DNA of 64,000 bases from positions 620,001-684,000 of the forward strand of contig LATX02000035.1 of assembly GCA_001466705.2 (NCBI GenBank), written 5' to 3'. This DNA is from Moniliophthora roreri (taxonomy: Eukaryota > Basidiomycota > Agaricomycetes > Agaricales > Marasmiaceae). Below the pieces are notes generated by a model. It saw nothing but the letters and a program-made list of their open reading frames with translations, searched no databases and was not told where the DNA came from. Positions 25,507 through 37,400 of the stretch are shown here, in pieces (within the stretch, counting starts at the first letter, position 1; every line of letters starts with the position of its first letter). Made by a program: the position numbers and the translations under genes.

Positions 25507-27500
25507 TCAAGTCGGTCCGAGACCGCCTCCGTCCTTCTGCGAACGTATATCAGCATCAAGTAGCGCAGCTGGTCAAATACTCACCTCAGAAAACAAACTG
25601 TCCTCTGACATGTACACATGGGATGTCGAGTGCAAGTAATCAACACGTTCGTTCGGAATCAGGACCTTCAATAACCCATTGTCAGTGACGACAGCGTAGT
25701 CAAGCCGGAACCTGATTCAGCTAATCTATACCTTGCGCTTTGGCATCATGCTTCCGCACAACTGTGTATTGAAATATAGTTACGCACTTCCGCCCTGTAC
25801 TGGAGATGAAGAAGTCGAAAGTGACCTGACTCGGTGATTCTGGCTCGTAATACGCATTGTCGACCAAGACATCTGGGAAAATATGTGTTGCAAAGGATGC
25901 GATGGGGAGGGATTCGTTCATGTTCAGCAGGGAGTGCATCGGATATGATAGCACTCGGACCAATGTCAAGCCACAACGTGTTGCTGTAACCCTTGAATCT
26001 TGATTTCTCGATCGCCTCCGTATCGTTTGTGTGTAATGTTCTTGTTCTAGCGCACCGGAAATGACCGGGTTGCTTTCCATTGTCCTCTTTGTGACAAGAG
26101 TTCGTGTAGCTGATCCTCAAAGATGTAGATGTGGCCTGAAAAGTCGATAAATTTCTCGAACCTGCATAGTAGCCCACCGACCCCCAAAGGCTTGGTTAAC
26201 CATCCGAAAGATCTCGCATGCGTATAACGTATCGTTCTTCACCAGGACATATGCCGAAAATTCAATGCGAAATGGAGTGTCCATTAAGACTGAGGCATTC
26301 TGTGGATTGGAAAAGTTTCCATAGCTCATCTGTAATGACTTGTTTTAGCTTTTGTTCTATCTCTTGCTGATACGCCTTTGGAGCTTCGGTATATTGGAAC
26401 ATAAGGTAAGCAGACGGTCCATAGTGATGAAAGAAAGTGATGCAAACTTCGTCCGACCAATCCTTAACGTCCCCGCCTTGAAGGTGTTTCCTGAGCAAAA
26501 ATTTCAGCTCCAAGCAGTGTAATAGCCGTCCTATGACGCACATAATCAATAGTTCCTGCAGCGAGTTCGGTTTCATTATCCACTTATAACTTCGGAAAGA
26601 AACCCTCCTGGCCCACTCTAGTCGATCTGTTCGCGGCGAGGCGGCCTGCACGATACAAACGTTCGTATTGAATGTTTGAGTGTCCACGTCCACCACTTTT
26701 CTGTTCGAGTCCACGAGGAACCATACGTCTCACGGCAATGAGTCACGTTTAGACCTTGAGCTGAAAACCGACTTGTGTGGTCCGTCCAATTTGGACTCGA
26801 AAACGCCGTTTTCACACCAAGATGTGAACTCTCCCGCTTCTGTCTGTAGGCAAGTCGGAAGCCGCTATAAAAGGGGTTCGACAAGAATGTCATAGAAGCA
26901 TAATGACTTCCCTGTAGCGTAGATGTTAGCAGGGACGTATTCAAGGATAGACTAAGCCCCTTGTGACTACTACTGTCCACCGCAACATGCTCGAACGCTG
27001 TTCCACATTTTCGTTCGCTACGACTTACGACCCTCTCAGAGGGTCTTCCCCTGTGCTGCTAACTGTAGCTTGTCCTGCATCCACACCTCTCTTCCAGTTA
27101 CCTTGTTATCTTGTTCGCTATTTTCATTCGCCTCCTCGACGTCATCTTCAAAAGAATGTCTCCACGAAATGTCGTCCGGCTCGAAAACGGTCGGAAGCTC
27201 CTCAGCGTCACCATTGAACCACCGTTTAGCATGTGCCAAAGCAGTAGAATATTCTGGCCGCAGCAATATGAGCGGTGGACCGCCATCAGGATGGAGGGGA
27301 ATATCGAGGATTTGATATGGAGTGCCAGTTACGTCCAGTACAGGTTGACCATTCGAGTCCAACGCAGGCTTAGATAGGATGTCGCGTTTCTGTTCTACCC
27401 AGGCACACTGGTGTAACAAGCCTAGATTGGCTTTATACGTCTCGAGGGGGAGATGCGCGACTCCTTGATATCGTTCAGGTACGGATGCGACTCCTTCATG
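25507..27500 (-). CDS. Unrecognised spliced gene
   Basis: I do not recognise this family. Several minus-strand stretches have clear coding character in order: VASVPERYQGVAHLPLET and DILDIPLHPDGGPPLILLRP-like sequence (27490-27040, read as QILDIPLHPDGGPPLILLRP); SHYASMTFLSNPFYSGFRLA (about 26900); FLVDSNRKVVDVDTQTF through VCITFFHHYGPSAYLMFQY (26720-26390); MDTPFRIEFSAYVLVKNDTL (about 26280); PIASFATHIFPDVLVDNAYY (about 25900); and DYAVVTDNGLLKVLIPNE (about 25660). The last exon probably ends EKDGGGLGPT with a stop at 25507. Some exon joins cannot be reconciled by simple GT..AG introns, so part of the gene may be frameshifted. The start is not defined. The gene is convergent with DcpS. Confidence 0.5.
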
Positions 27501-27559
27501 ATAATAGGTAAGGCTGAGTAACAGTGTCGCTGCACGACAACGTCCCTTTTCGGTTCCGT

Positions 27560-28342
27560 GACTAGATCATAACGTCATTACGCTTTTCTGCGGGCCAGTG
27601 CCATGGTACCGTAGCAAAAGGAGGTCGACCGAATCGCAGCGAAAGCGCAATTTTTTTTTTCGATCGCGTCCCGTCGCATCCCTGCTATGGATCTTCTGAC
27701 GCGCCTGGGCAAGCTCAAACATTTGAAAGCTCTGGTGCTTATTTTTTCTAGTGATGAGTGCATGCATGAGAAGGAAGGAACACGTATACCAACGAGCAAA
27801 TTCCCTAGGCGGAGTGGATGGATGAGTGTCAAGTCGACTGTAACATGTTAAGGGAAAACGAACAGGATAATAACGCGGGCACATATTCTGGCTATTATCA
27901 ACAGCAGAGGGTTAATGATAATGCTGATGGTAATGAACGGATGGTCGGTGTGACCGAAAAAGTAAACTGCCGGGGACAATCATCCCGGGTAATTCAGGTG
28001 CAAGTACAAATTATACCACAGACAAATTTATACTTTCCGATTCGAACGCTTTCTGAGCAAAAGGGAGATAGAAACAGCTGCAGAAGCATCGAGACCGTGA
28101 CTCTGGTTTCTAAGTGGTTGCTTTATAAAACGCGACCGATGCAGGCCCGGACATCTGTCCAACTTCTGCAATCCCCTAAGTGTTAAATTCAACAAATGTT
28201 CCATTAGGTTGCAGCGTAGCATAGACATGAGTAGTCGGCCGACAATACCTGACAGAGATGGTCTAAGTTTCGACGGAAAGGTAGGGCAAGGGAAAAAACG
28301 CACCTATCCGAATAACAGATCCTACGAGCCTGCATGCAGCGT
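27560..28342. other. Intergenic region, no gene seen
   Basis: Several overlapping 60-120-codon frames occur on both strands without recognisable protein features. The region may contain the 5' exon and promoter of the unrecognised minus-strand gene that ends at 25507. Confidence 0.4.
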
Positions 28343-28753
28343 CTACTGAGTGAGAAGGAAGTTCCTCTCTTTTATTCCCTGCTTGTTTGCCCGCCGCCTC
28401 TCCATTCTCTCAAACTTTCCACCTGGTCCGTCGTCCTCAATGACCTTGGGACGAAGTATTGTCCATAACCATTCAGGATAGTCTTCGTCTGGCTTTGCTA
28501 GTACCGGTTCTTGTCCTTTAAGGTAATTCAATCCGATTAAAACCGTGTCAGCAGGACATGAAGACTTTGGTTGTGGAACTATCCCAGGTATCAGTCCGTC
28601 GCTAATTGACGCGCGAAAGAGGGTAGACGCACTGTTATGTTTTTGTTTAGCCACTCCCGAGCCTTCTTTGGTGGCATATCCACGATATCTGCATGCCGTG
28701 CAGATTGTGCTTGGTGCACGTCGAGCAAGAGCAAGTTGAAGGAGAAGTGACAT
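28343..28753 (-). CDS. MRPL37: Mitochondrial large-subunit ribosomal protein mL54
   Basis: This is a component of the mitochondrial large ribosomal subunit, imported from the cytosol. A single exon encodes 136 residues starting MSLLLQLALARRAPSTICTACRYRGYATK, a basic, hydrophobic mitochondrial presequence. It is followed by the family motif SSCPADTVLIGLNYLKGQEP and DYPEWLWTILRPK, then a basic tail rich in Arg and Lys. This matches the L37/mL54 family (yeast Mrpl37). It is divergent from the Sds3-like gene, with about 270 bp between start codons. Confidence 0.92.
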   Translation of the reverse strand: MSLLLQLALARRAPSTICTACRYRGYATKEGSGVAKQKHNSASTLFRASISDGLIPGIVPQPKSSCPADTVLIGLNYLKGQEPVLAKPDEDYPEWLWTILRPKVIEDDGPGGKFERMERRRANKQGIKERNFLLTQ

Positions 28754-29025
28754 GAGAAGCGTGACGTGATGGTCACAAACACTTGTCTATGAACTTGGCG
28801 TATTCCTCCATGGCGGGCCCGTCTCGATCTCATGGTCAGTATAGCTTAGCGGGTATTCAATCTGAGCGCTCATTGCTGTCAAATTCGCAGGTTCATTTGA
28901 TGAAGGAAAGAAGGAAAAGAAAAGAAAAGACATATCAGGAAAACTCGGGAAAGAAATGAATGACCGGCGAGACGAGTGCGTGCGCTATCCTCTTGTCGTC
29001 TTACTTTAACAGCATCAAACTGACC

Positions 29026-29817
29026 ATGTCCAGTAGGGGGCGCAACTACAGCGAAAACATTACAGCTCTCCATACTGCTGGGTATCAGCTCTCAACTAAA
29101 CCGGAAACATATCCTTTGTACAACTTGAGGCTTCTACCGTTGACAATCGAACGGTCAGCATACCTTTCGCAGCTTCAACTCGAGGAAGAATACGCTCGTA
29201 ATCGAGCAGAGCTGGCATACGAAGAAGAGCGGGAACGCGTCGAGGAAGAGTGGCGAAGAGGGCGTGACAGAGTCCGTGAGAGACTCATGGAAGGCATCGA
29301 GGAACGCAGGAGACGTGCCAGAGAAGATAAAGAAGGAGAAGGGACCTCGGATGCAACATTAGACTCCCAATCGCGACCTCACATCACACGCAAGCTCCGG
29401 AATAAAATTGGAACATCGCCACCTCCAACACCACTTCCAGGTGCTGCCAATCAGCCGAATGGTACCAACATTGGAGCCATTAGCAACATGCCGATCACTA
29501 CAGGTCCTTTCCTTAATCCACACTCCCTTTCTGTCGACGAGATTCCTTCCCCTTATCCGCTTCCTCTCACCGCCACATCATCATCAAATACTGGAGCGGG
29601 TGCTCCCCTTGGTACTGGTGCCGGAGGAACAACAAATACTAGGCGTCGACCCAAGGGAGGGGGTGCTCAGCATAATGCTATTGGAGGCCTCGGAAAGAGC
29701 TTAGCTGCTCTTTCCGCCTTCAAGGATGCAGATATTGAAGCGGACTTGATAGAGATTAGGAGAGGGAATAAGAAACGCAGAGCAGCTGTACAGGCAGGCA
29801 AAGCCACAGCTCAATGA
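29026..29817 (+). CDS. Sds3-like subunit of an Rpd3L/Sin3-type histone deacetylase complex
   Basis: A single open frame encodes about 263 residues from MSSRGRNYSENITAL at 29026. An in-frame ATG at 28960 would add 22 residues of no obvious character. Residues about 30-110 form a charged helical segment, LPLTIERSAYLSQLQLEEEY continuing into RNRAELAYEEERERVEEEW and RERLMEGIEERRRRAREDKE. This is the pattern of the Sds3/BRMS1/Dep1 domain that scaffolds class I HDAC complexes. The rest is low-complexity Pro/Ser/Gly/Thr-rich with a basic patch (TRRRPKGGG). A C-terminal segment reads LAALSAFKDADIEADLIEIR. The product is probably nuclear. The assignment rests on coiled-coil pattern and architecture, so other coiled-coil proteins cannot be fully excluded. 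Confidence 0.68.
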   Translation: MSSRGRNYSENITALHTAGYQLSTKPETYPLYNLRLLPLTIERSAYLSQLQLEEEYARNRAELAYEEERERVEEEWRRGRDRVRERLMEGIEERRRRAREDKEGEGTSDATLDSQSRPHITRKLRNKIGTSPPPTPLPGAANQPNGTNIGAISNMPITTGPFLNPHSLSVDEIPSPYPLPLTATSSSNTGAGAPLGTGAGGTTNTRRRPKGGGAQHNAIGGLGKSLAALSAFKDADIEADLIEIRRGNKKRRAAVQAGKATAQ

Positions 29818-31270
29818 TGTCCTTGAAAGCCACCTGCTATACCCGTAATTCCGTGGCCGCACTAGTTTACAACGCAGGTCCTCGACACCACTGTCTCCTT
29901 ATTTCCAGTCTTACACGAATCACGCGTTTGGCTTCCTTACTGTCCTTTGTGACGCACCGCGGAGTATCGCGGTTGACTTTAAGCCAAGGATACATTGAGT
30001 TCAGCAGTCCAGAAACGTTTCACATGCCCACCCAGCTTCCCTGTTTACGGGCCTCGATCTCGCGTTTTTTGATGCCCCAACCTGACATCTGTCGAGAGGA
30101 GTGTGCTTTACCACCGACCCATTGATACAAACTGTTCTGCCACCGGATGAGTGGATATCGAACAACCTCACTCCACGGGTGTTCAGTTTGGCAGGCCGCC
30201 ACTTGCGCGCTCGAGGAGTACGGTTACGATTGAGAAGTAGATCGCAGCCCTGATGTGTTGGTCGTAGGGCGCCGGCCTACAATGATTGTTTGAGAGCAGA
30301 AGCCGAGGAATCGATCCATATGTATCCGCCTTGAGTGCTATGGTCGTTTTAATCACCGGTGGTAAATGTGTCACGACAAGGAGATGAAAAGCCGCCGAAG
30401 ACAGGAGGTACTAGCACGGTGAAACATCATTGCTATTAGTGATGGACCGCAACGGCGAACCAACCTGATATGGAGATACAGGTATCCACGAACGCCTTGA
30501 ACGCGAAGGGGTGCGGTAAGGTACACGCACACCGACGATAGGTGCTGCAAAATCAAGATATTTTTAAATGAGCTCGAGCATCCTCTCCAGCATCTCAGTG
30601 GTAGAAAACCATCATCCGGCCAAGGCTGGCGTTATCCACTGACAGACATGGGGAGCATTAGGGAGCAGATCTCATGCATATAATTCTGAAATATATGAAC
30701 CGGCTTTGATGCTTTGTGAGGAGGAAGAAAAGTATAATTCCCGGCCAAATAGAGATATACAGCAAAAGCACGATTCGAACCTTTTCCCAGCCCATCCGCC
30801 TCGAACACATCACATTGAAGCGCTGTGCAGTCGTAGCACCCAGCGGTATGAAGGATTGCTCCCAGCGGGCCAGACTCCTGGTAGTTTGATACGGATTGAC
30901 GATAGCGGGCAGATAGTCGATGCTGTTCATGCAAAGGGTACATCTCCGCACAGCCGACTGCTTTGGGCAGAACAGCTCTAGCAAGGAGCATCTCCAATCC
31001 CAATCCCAAGTACGATGGTTGATGCTGGAATGCATTTCCATGAACCCACGTGATACTTCAGATTCACCATCGGTTGAAAGAGGGAATTAGATGGAAAGAT
31101 CAGCATCCAGCCCAGATTGAATATATAAGAATGATAAACATTGTTGGTATAACACTGTAACTGTAGGTATAGTAAGCGATACAAATCTAGATATGAAGAT
31201 ACAGGTGTTCGTGTCGAACTATTAGATCAAGGTAGTACATCTGCTGAAAAAAGTTGGCAAACGTCCGAGG
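29818..31270. other. 1.45-kb intergenic region, no gene seen
   Basis: This lies between the 3' ends of the Sds3-like gene (plus) and the Axl2-like gene (minus). Short frames on both strands (for example 30632-31009 minus and 29814-30125 plus) have no family features, splice support or codon regularity that I can defend. Confidence 0.45.
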
Positions 31271-34133
31271 CTAGCACCGTTTCACGACTTGCAAAAGAAC
31301 TCGAGCAATGCAATGCTCTTCACCAATCTTAGTGCAAACCCGCACGTCCAGATCTCCAACGTCGTTCACGCCAGGTAAACCATAAAATTCGACCGCTCCT
31401 GTTCCACTGCTTCCATTACTTCTCCGTCTAGCTTCGCTGAAGTCAATACGCAAGAATGCTGGTATCTTCTCCCCAGAAGTCAGTCTCGCCTCCAGTTCAC
31501 TTGATTCATAATCGTCGCCTAGAACAGGAACCCGGAATTTGAATTGCTCTCCAACTCGAACGATCATCCGAGTAGCTTTTTTATCGTGACCGTTATTCGA
31601 CGACTCCAGTGAAGAGAACGATGACCGCACGTGAGTTGAGACCGTGAGCGTAGATTGGGCTGCCTCAACAGCTTGGTCGGCGCCCAATGCACGAACGTAG
31701 TGAATACCCATGCTCAATTCGTCATTGCTTTGGGAAGGAGTACGCGGTACGTCGGCATCTTTCCACATATTGGTCTGCGCTGTCTGACTGGTTACACGCG
31801 CACTCATGATCGAGGATGACCCATCGGATCTGTCTGAGGATACGGACATCTGTGGTATAGGAACTCGTGTTGCGCTGGTGAAAGGAACTAATCGTGGGCG
31901 TTCGGGAGGTGTCTGGTGAGTGAGACTGATTGTCCTGCTGGCTGTTTGTACGACGGCTTCGCTAGCGTGAATCACCATTGACTCCAGAGATGATGTGGAG
32001 CCGCTGGAATCATGTCTAGAGAGACTATCAACGAAATGAACAGTTGCTGGTGTCTGCAAACAGAGGGGTGAACATTGTATTCGTTTAAGTCGGAAGATAA
32101 CATACCGCAGCACTTTCTGAACGACTGCTTGCCTTTGCACTAGTGCCGGCCCGAACGCTTGTGGTTGTGGCAGGACTTGCCGCCTTGAGAGACGATGACT
32201 GAGAACGATGGAGTAGAATAGGCTTCCCAATGACCATGCCGTGATTCTTCAGCTGAGGATGTTTTGAGCGAGCATATCGATCGCTAACGTTCCGGACAGC
32301 CTCCTTAATTTTTGCCACGAATTCTCGCTTGATGATAACGCCAGGGCTTTGGGGCCCGCCAGAAACTGCTTGGTTCAGCTCGGATTGACTCCTCTCCAAG
32401 ACACGACACAGACCGAGACCAATGTCACCATAGCGGGGCGAATGCGGACTCTGTCCTGGACTGCGTTCGAGATCCAGGCCCGTTCTATGCTCACCCAGTT
32501 CCTCAGCGCTCGCTGTCCACCCGTAGCCAATCTTTGCATCCTGTAATCCATACCACTCTTTATCCTTCTCCGACCAATTTCTTTGCCCTTCTTCTCCTTC
32601 TATCGCGCTGTCCTTCACTGTCGCACACCGCCTGATCGCAGCCAAAAGACAAGCGATAGCGACAAGTGCGCCAACAATCCCAAAGGTGATGCTCAGACCG
32701 AGTATCAACTTCTTGTGGTTCTCCGATAACGATGATGAGGTAGGATGATGAGTCGGATAGCCTTGCTTTTTGGGGCTGAAATTGATCTGCAGCCGAGCAT
32801 GAGAGGTGGAATGAGTGATCGTAGAATATGCTGTGAACGTTGTCGGAATAGTGGGAAAAGCGAAATCGGGAGGTAGTACACCACTCAGCATGCCTGTTTG
32901 CGAGTCAAAGTACAGATAATTACCAGCCGCTGGCGGGTCAAAAACTGCAGACAGCTTGGCTTGTTCGTGCGTAGCGTTGGAGAAGAAGGGTAGTAGAGAG
33001 AAAGAAACCGTGCCATCATCTCCGACTGTCAAGGGAGGAAACTCAGTGCAGTTGAAGAAAGAAGGTTCGATTTTGAGAGGAAACACGGTTTTAATAATTT
33101 GCTTGAAGGCAGTAATGGAGGTAGGCAGATGGGAGACCGTTTTGCGATGATCCGCTTGACCAGAAAGAGTTCGAGTTTGGCTATTGTAAGTGAGCGACCC
33201 GTCATAACCAGACACGTCAACCAACAATTCGGTAATGTTTTGTGGATAAAGAGGCTTTCCATCAATCTCGGCACCAAAGAAGTCTAAGATCGAGTTAAGC
33301 GGGACATTGAAAGGAGCGTCTGCAGTGATGTTGATAGCGGGTAACGATTCGGCGGGTTTGCATAATTCGTGGTTTGCGAGAAAAATGGTCAAAGGAAGGG
33401 TAGCCCATGTATGTCCGGCATGATCTGTTGCATGCAAGGATAAGGAGAGAATGTTCAAAGGCTGCGTTTCGCATTGAGTAGGAGTCGTGCCATCGAGAGT
33501 GATACTGCTGGGCGAGAAGCGTATCCAGTCCGGAAGTGGGGACCCATCTCTCTGCAAGACCGCATAACGTACGTCCTGCAAGTCGTTCGTGAAGGTTCTC
33601 CAATCAAATCCGATGCTGAAAGACCATCCGCATGGTATACGAAGCGTGGGCTCGCCCATAATCGCACTCGATAACGCAGACAGAGGACCTGGCACAAAGA
33701 CAGACGAAAGCGATGGGTTTCCATTGTAAAACTGCTTCTCGATGGGGTAATTTAGCGTTGGCGGCGGATCCTTCGTCACGTAGAGGTTACACCAAGACGA
33801 CGCTGGTTCATTCGACACGTCGTATGCCTTTATGACGACATCCGTTGTCCCAATATCCTCCTCTGACGGTGTTCCGTACAACGATCGCGTAGTAGGGTCG
33901 AATGTAGCCCAGCTGGGTAACAGCGAGGTGGTATAATGAGCGATAGAGCCGCAGTCCGATGTAAAGGTGCTGGGTGAGATTGTCCAGTTGAAAAATTGAC
34001 CCACTCTGGGGATGAGAGGAAGTTGATCGTCAAGGGAGTATTGTTCGAAAACTTTGGCCGAGGTGAATGTAGAGGCAAAGGCGATACCCAAGAGACAGAA
34101 TGAACGAAGGAAAAACATAGCAAGGCAGAGCAA
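31271..34133 (-). CDS. Axl2-like membrane protein with dystroglycan-type cadherin-like domains
   Basis: This is a type I plasma-membrane protein of about 930 residues related to yeast Axl2/Bud10, an axial bud-site landmark. The start MLCLAMFFLRSFCLLGIAFA gives a signal peptide (alternative Met at 34118). The ectodomain has repeated cadherin-like modules: RVGQFFNWTISPSTFTSDCG with LPSWATFDPTTRSLYGTPSE, then LPDWIRFSPSSITLDGTTP. The 'LPsWl.fd..t..l.GtP' motif is diagnostic of this fold. A single transmembrane helix follows (LILGLSITFGIVGALVAIAC, near 32690). The cytoplasmic tail is long, Ser-rich and basic, ends VVKRC at 31271, and is interrupted by one intron at about 32050-32104. In filamentous basidiomycetes the role is probably cell polarity or septation, inferred from the yeast protein. 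Confidence 0.87.
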
Positions 34134-34484
34134 GCGACGCTGAGAGGACCAGTCCTCGGCGAGCTTGACCGTCGATGATGATTGTGGTTCGGAATTGAGT
34201 TTGACAACACATTTTGCCGCGCGTCGCTCCTTTGAGCTGAAGCGCTAGAGCAGTACATTACAGTAAACTTCCGGGCTTCTATACCGAAATTATTCCCTTG
34301 TACAAGAAATAGTCTAGCGCACAACAGAGAAAAGAAACATAAAGAAGAGAGAAACTAAGTATCGTAGGTAACTACTAGATAAGATCTTCGGGAATGACTC
34401 AGGTAGATTGTGGTGGGGGCGAGTGTATCCAGAAAGCAAACAATAGCGTAAAATCATGAAGTCATACTTTACAACAATAGGGAA

Positions 34485-37400
34485 TCATGCACCCGGAACG
34501 AACACACCGAGACCAGCAGTCTGGATCTTGGCGGGGTTTTCAGTGTTGAGAGCACCAATAAGTTGAATCAGTTCGCCTCGGACTTGGTCGCCAACTTGGT
34601 CAGGTCCATTGGGATCGAGGACCGTAGCGAACACTTGTAGCAGTTGATCCATATATTGACCAAGAGCAGCACTGTTCGTCCTTGTCAAGTGGAAGATGGC
34701 GCGGAACACGGGTCGGTTCTCGAGGTAGTCGTTCTTTAATGGAAGGGCGTTGATGAACACAGGGAGAACCTGGTCCAGAGGAACAGCACCAGTATTGCGT
34801 ACGATCATGCGAGCAACGGCACCGGCGGCGTTGTCTTTGGCATTTAGTCTCGCTGGGGGCAAATCTGGCGATACATCGAATAGTGGTCGGAGAGCACCAA
34901 GGAGGTGAATGTATTGAGGGGAGAGGTCGACTTCGGAGTGCTCGATGAGCAACCCGACAGCAAAGGCGGCATTGCTAAGGACTTCAGCGTCGGGATCACT
35001 GAGAGCCTTGTAGAACAGTTCTAATAGCGGTTCCGTCAAAGGGGTGACCGCACTCTTCATGCCAGAGATGATCTCAGCAAGGCATCCAATGGCGGAAGAG
35101 CGGTCACTCAATGAACGAGACTTTTTCTATACAAACAGAACAGTGAGTCATGGAGCACCCAATCGACTCAAAGGCCACTTACATAGAACTTGGCAATGAG
35201 AGGGAAGAATCGGTTGAATGCAGGAGTGAAGTCGGAGCCCAAAGCATTGGCCAAGGCAGCAACCAGGTCACCGGCGGATGAGATGAGGACAGAGTCGTAC
35301 TCCGCCTGGGCTTCAGGTGCCTCTTCCTCCTCATCCTGATCAGGATCCTGCTGGCAGAACGCCTTTTGTTCGAGGATCTGGATGGCGATGTTACATACTG
35401 GCTCGAGTTCTGCAAAAGTGTCGGGTGAGCTCATGAAACAATTGGTGATGAAAGTACGACTTACGGCCTTCAACGAATGCAGGGCCGACTTTGTTGATGG
35501 TCTCTGCGAGGCTGACGCATAGGGCGGAAACAACTGATCTACAGAAAGAAGAGAGCAATCAATAAGTTGGTTCAGAAGAATGGAGGGGTATTTCAGTTAA
35601 ATAAAGGAAATTGGTCTCATATGCATCCGATGTCGAAAGCATCGAAGTGAGCTGAGTTAAGTTTTCATCATAAGTAGTTTCAACTAAACGCCCACTCACT
35701 TGTTATCCTCGGTCTCGTACATGTCAATCAGAGGAGGAAGGATATGTCCAACGAGCTCTTTGACCTGATTTTGCAGAGGGACGCGCTAAAGATAGGTTGT
35801 TGGGATCTTATACCACATGATAAGATGATAAATCTACTTACAACAGCAGCACCAGGTTGCCAATCTTCGGGATTGCTAAGCTCATAGAAAGTCCTGACGA
35901 TCTCCAGCAACGAATCCAATGCACTCTTCCTGATACCCTCATAGTAATGCAACAGGAGCTGCACCAGCTCAAGCGTGCTCTGTTCAACGAACGGAAGGAA
36001 GTGTCCTTTGGTCGCTGCGAATAACGTTCCAATGGTATCAGCGGCAATCTCCTTCTCAACAGCGATAGCGCTGTTCACGTCCATCAATTTGTCAAGGTCA
36101 ATATCTTCGAGCTCAGCAGTGGGCATGCCATTAACATCCCGCTCGTCACTGACGTTGATTGCGCTGGAGGGAGACATTCCAGAATCGAATGCAGCAGAGA
36201 CGTCAGAGACGGACACTGAAACTTGAATCGTGAGTTGATGATGGACACATTGATTGATGAATAATACTTACGTTCTTCACCACCCTCAGCCTGCTTACAG
36301 CTCTGCAGCAGAGGAGGTACAACCTGGGGAAGGTAAGGAGCAAACTCCTCGGCAAACACCCTAGCCATAACACCAAAGAACAGGAAACTACATTCCCTCA
36401 ACCTAGCACTACCCATCTCAATACCCTGGAACGCCTGGGTCATCATGGTAGCAAAGTAGGGACGGAACAGGTCCTTCCCGACAGCCTCAGCGAATGTACC
36501 GACAGCATCCATGGTGATGCCACGCAACTCAATCTCCTCACCCTCGCCAGTGAGAACGAGGAAGTGCTGGAGATGCTCCATGGCGGGCTCGAAATAGGGG
36601 ATGAAGCGCTCCTTTGAGGCGTGAGCAGCACTGCCGATAGCGCCAGTGACGACGGCCTTGACGTTGAGGGGAGCGCTCTGGAGCAGGACTGTGAGACGAT
36701 CCATGATGATTGAAAGGTACTGGTCAATAACGTCATGAAGGATCTCAAGGAGAGCGTCGAGAGCAGTACAGGCCGACCGTTGAGTCTCAGGGTCTTCGAT
36801 GAGGTTCAGGATAGCCTACAAAGTCGGTCATGAGTGAGTGTGATGACAAAGAACTTTGGCATGAGCTTACAGGAACCAAAACATTGTGCTTGCCAACACA
36901 GTCATCCTCAAGCCACTCACAGAAGCAGCTCACAGCAACACAGGTAGCCTTCCTGACCGAAGCATCACCATCCTGAAGCCCAGCCTCTATGATCGGCCAG
37001 ACCTGACTCATAAGAGGGGTCATGTACTCGCTGCAGCCTTCAACGGCAATACCGAGAGCAAGCATGGCGCCACGACGTTGAGCAGGGTTTTGCGACGAGA
37101 AATACTGGACTATAAGGTTGCGAAGTGCAGGGAAGACTTGCATGGGCGGCAAATTTGTGGAGAGGCCGTCAATGATACGCAGGGCAGATCGGGATGGTGC
37201 GTCTTCATCAATGTCCTCGGGCTCGTCCTCAGTGGTGACGGGCATGAGAAGCTCAAGCATCGTGCCGGCAAGGTTGGCGCTTTGCAGCTTGGATTTTTTA
37301 CTAGAGAAACAGCGTTAGCTAGTATCCACAGTAAATTTTATGTAAACTTACTATTGAACAGTCCAGTTCAATGCATTAAGAGCAAGAACACGCAACTCGG

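Noticed and set aside
28831..28905. tRNA-like A-box (TAGCTTAGCGGG)
   Set aside because: The D-arm loop is too long, there is no matching anticodon or T arm, and the acceptor stem does not pair.
30765..30800. B-box-like sequence on the minus strand (GGTTCGAATC)
   Set aside because: The T stem does not pair and no A-box lies at the right distance.
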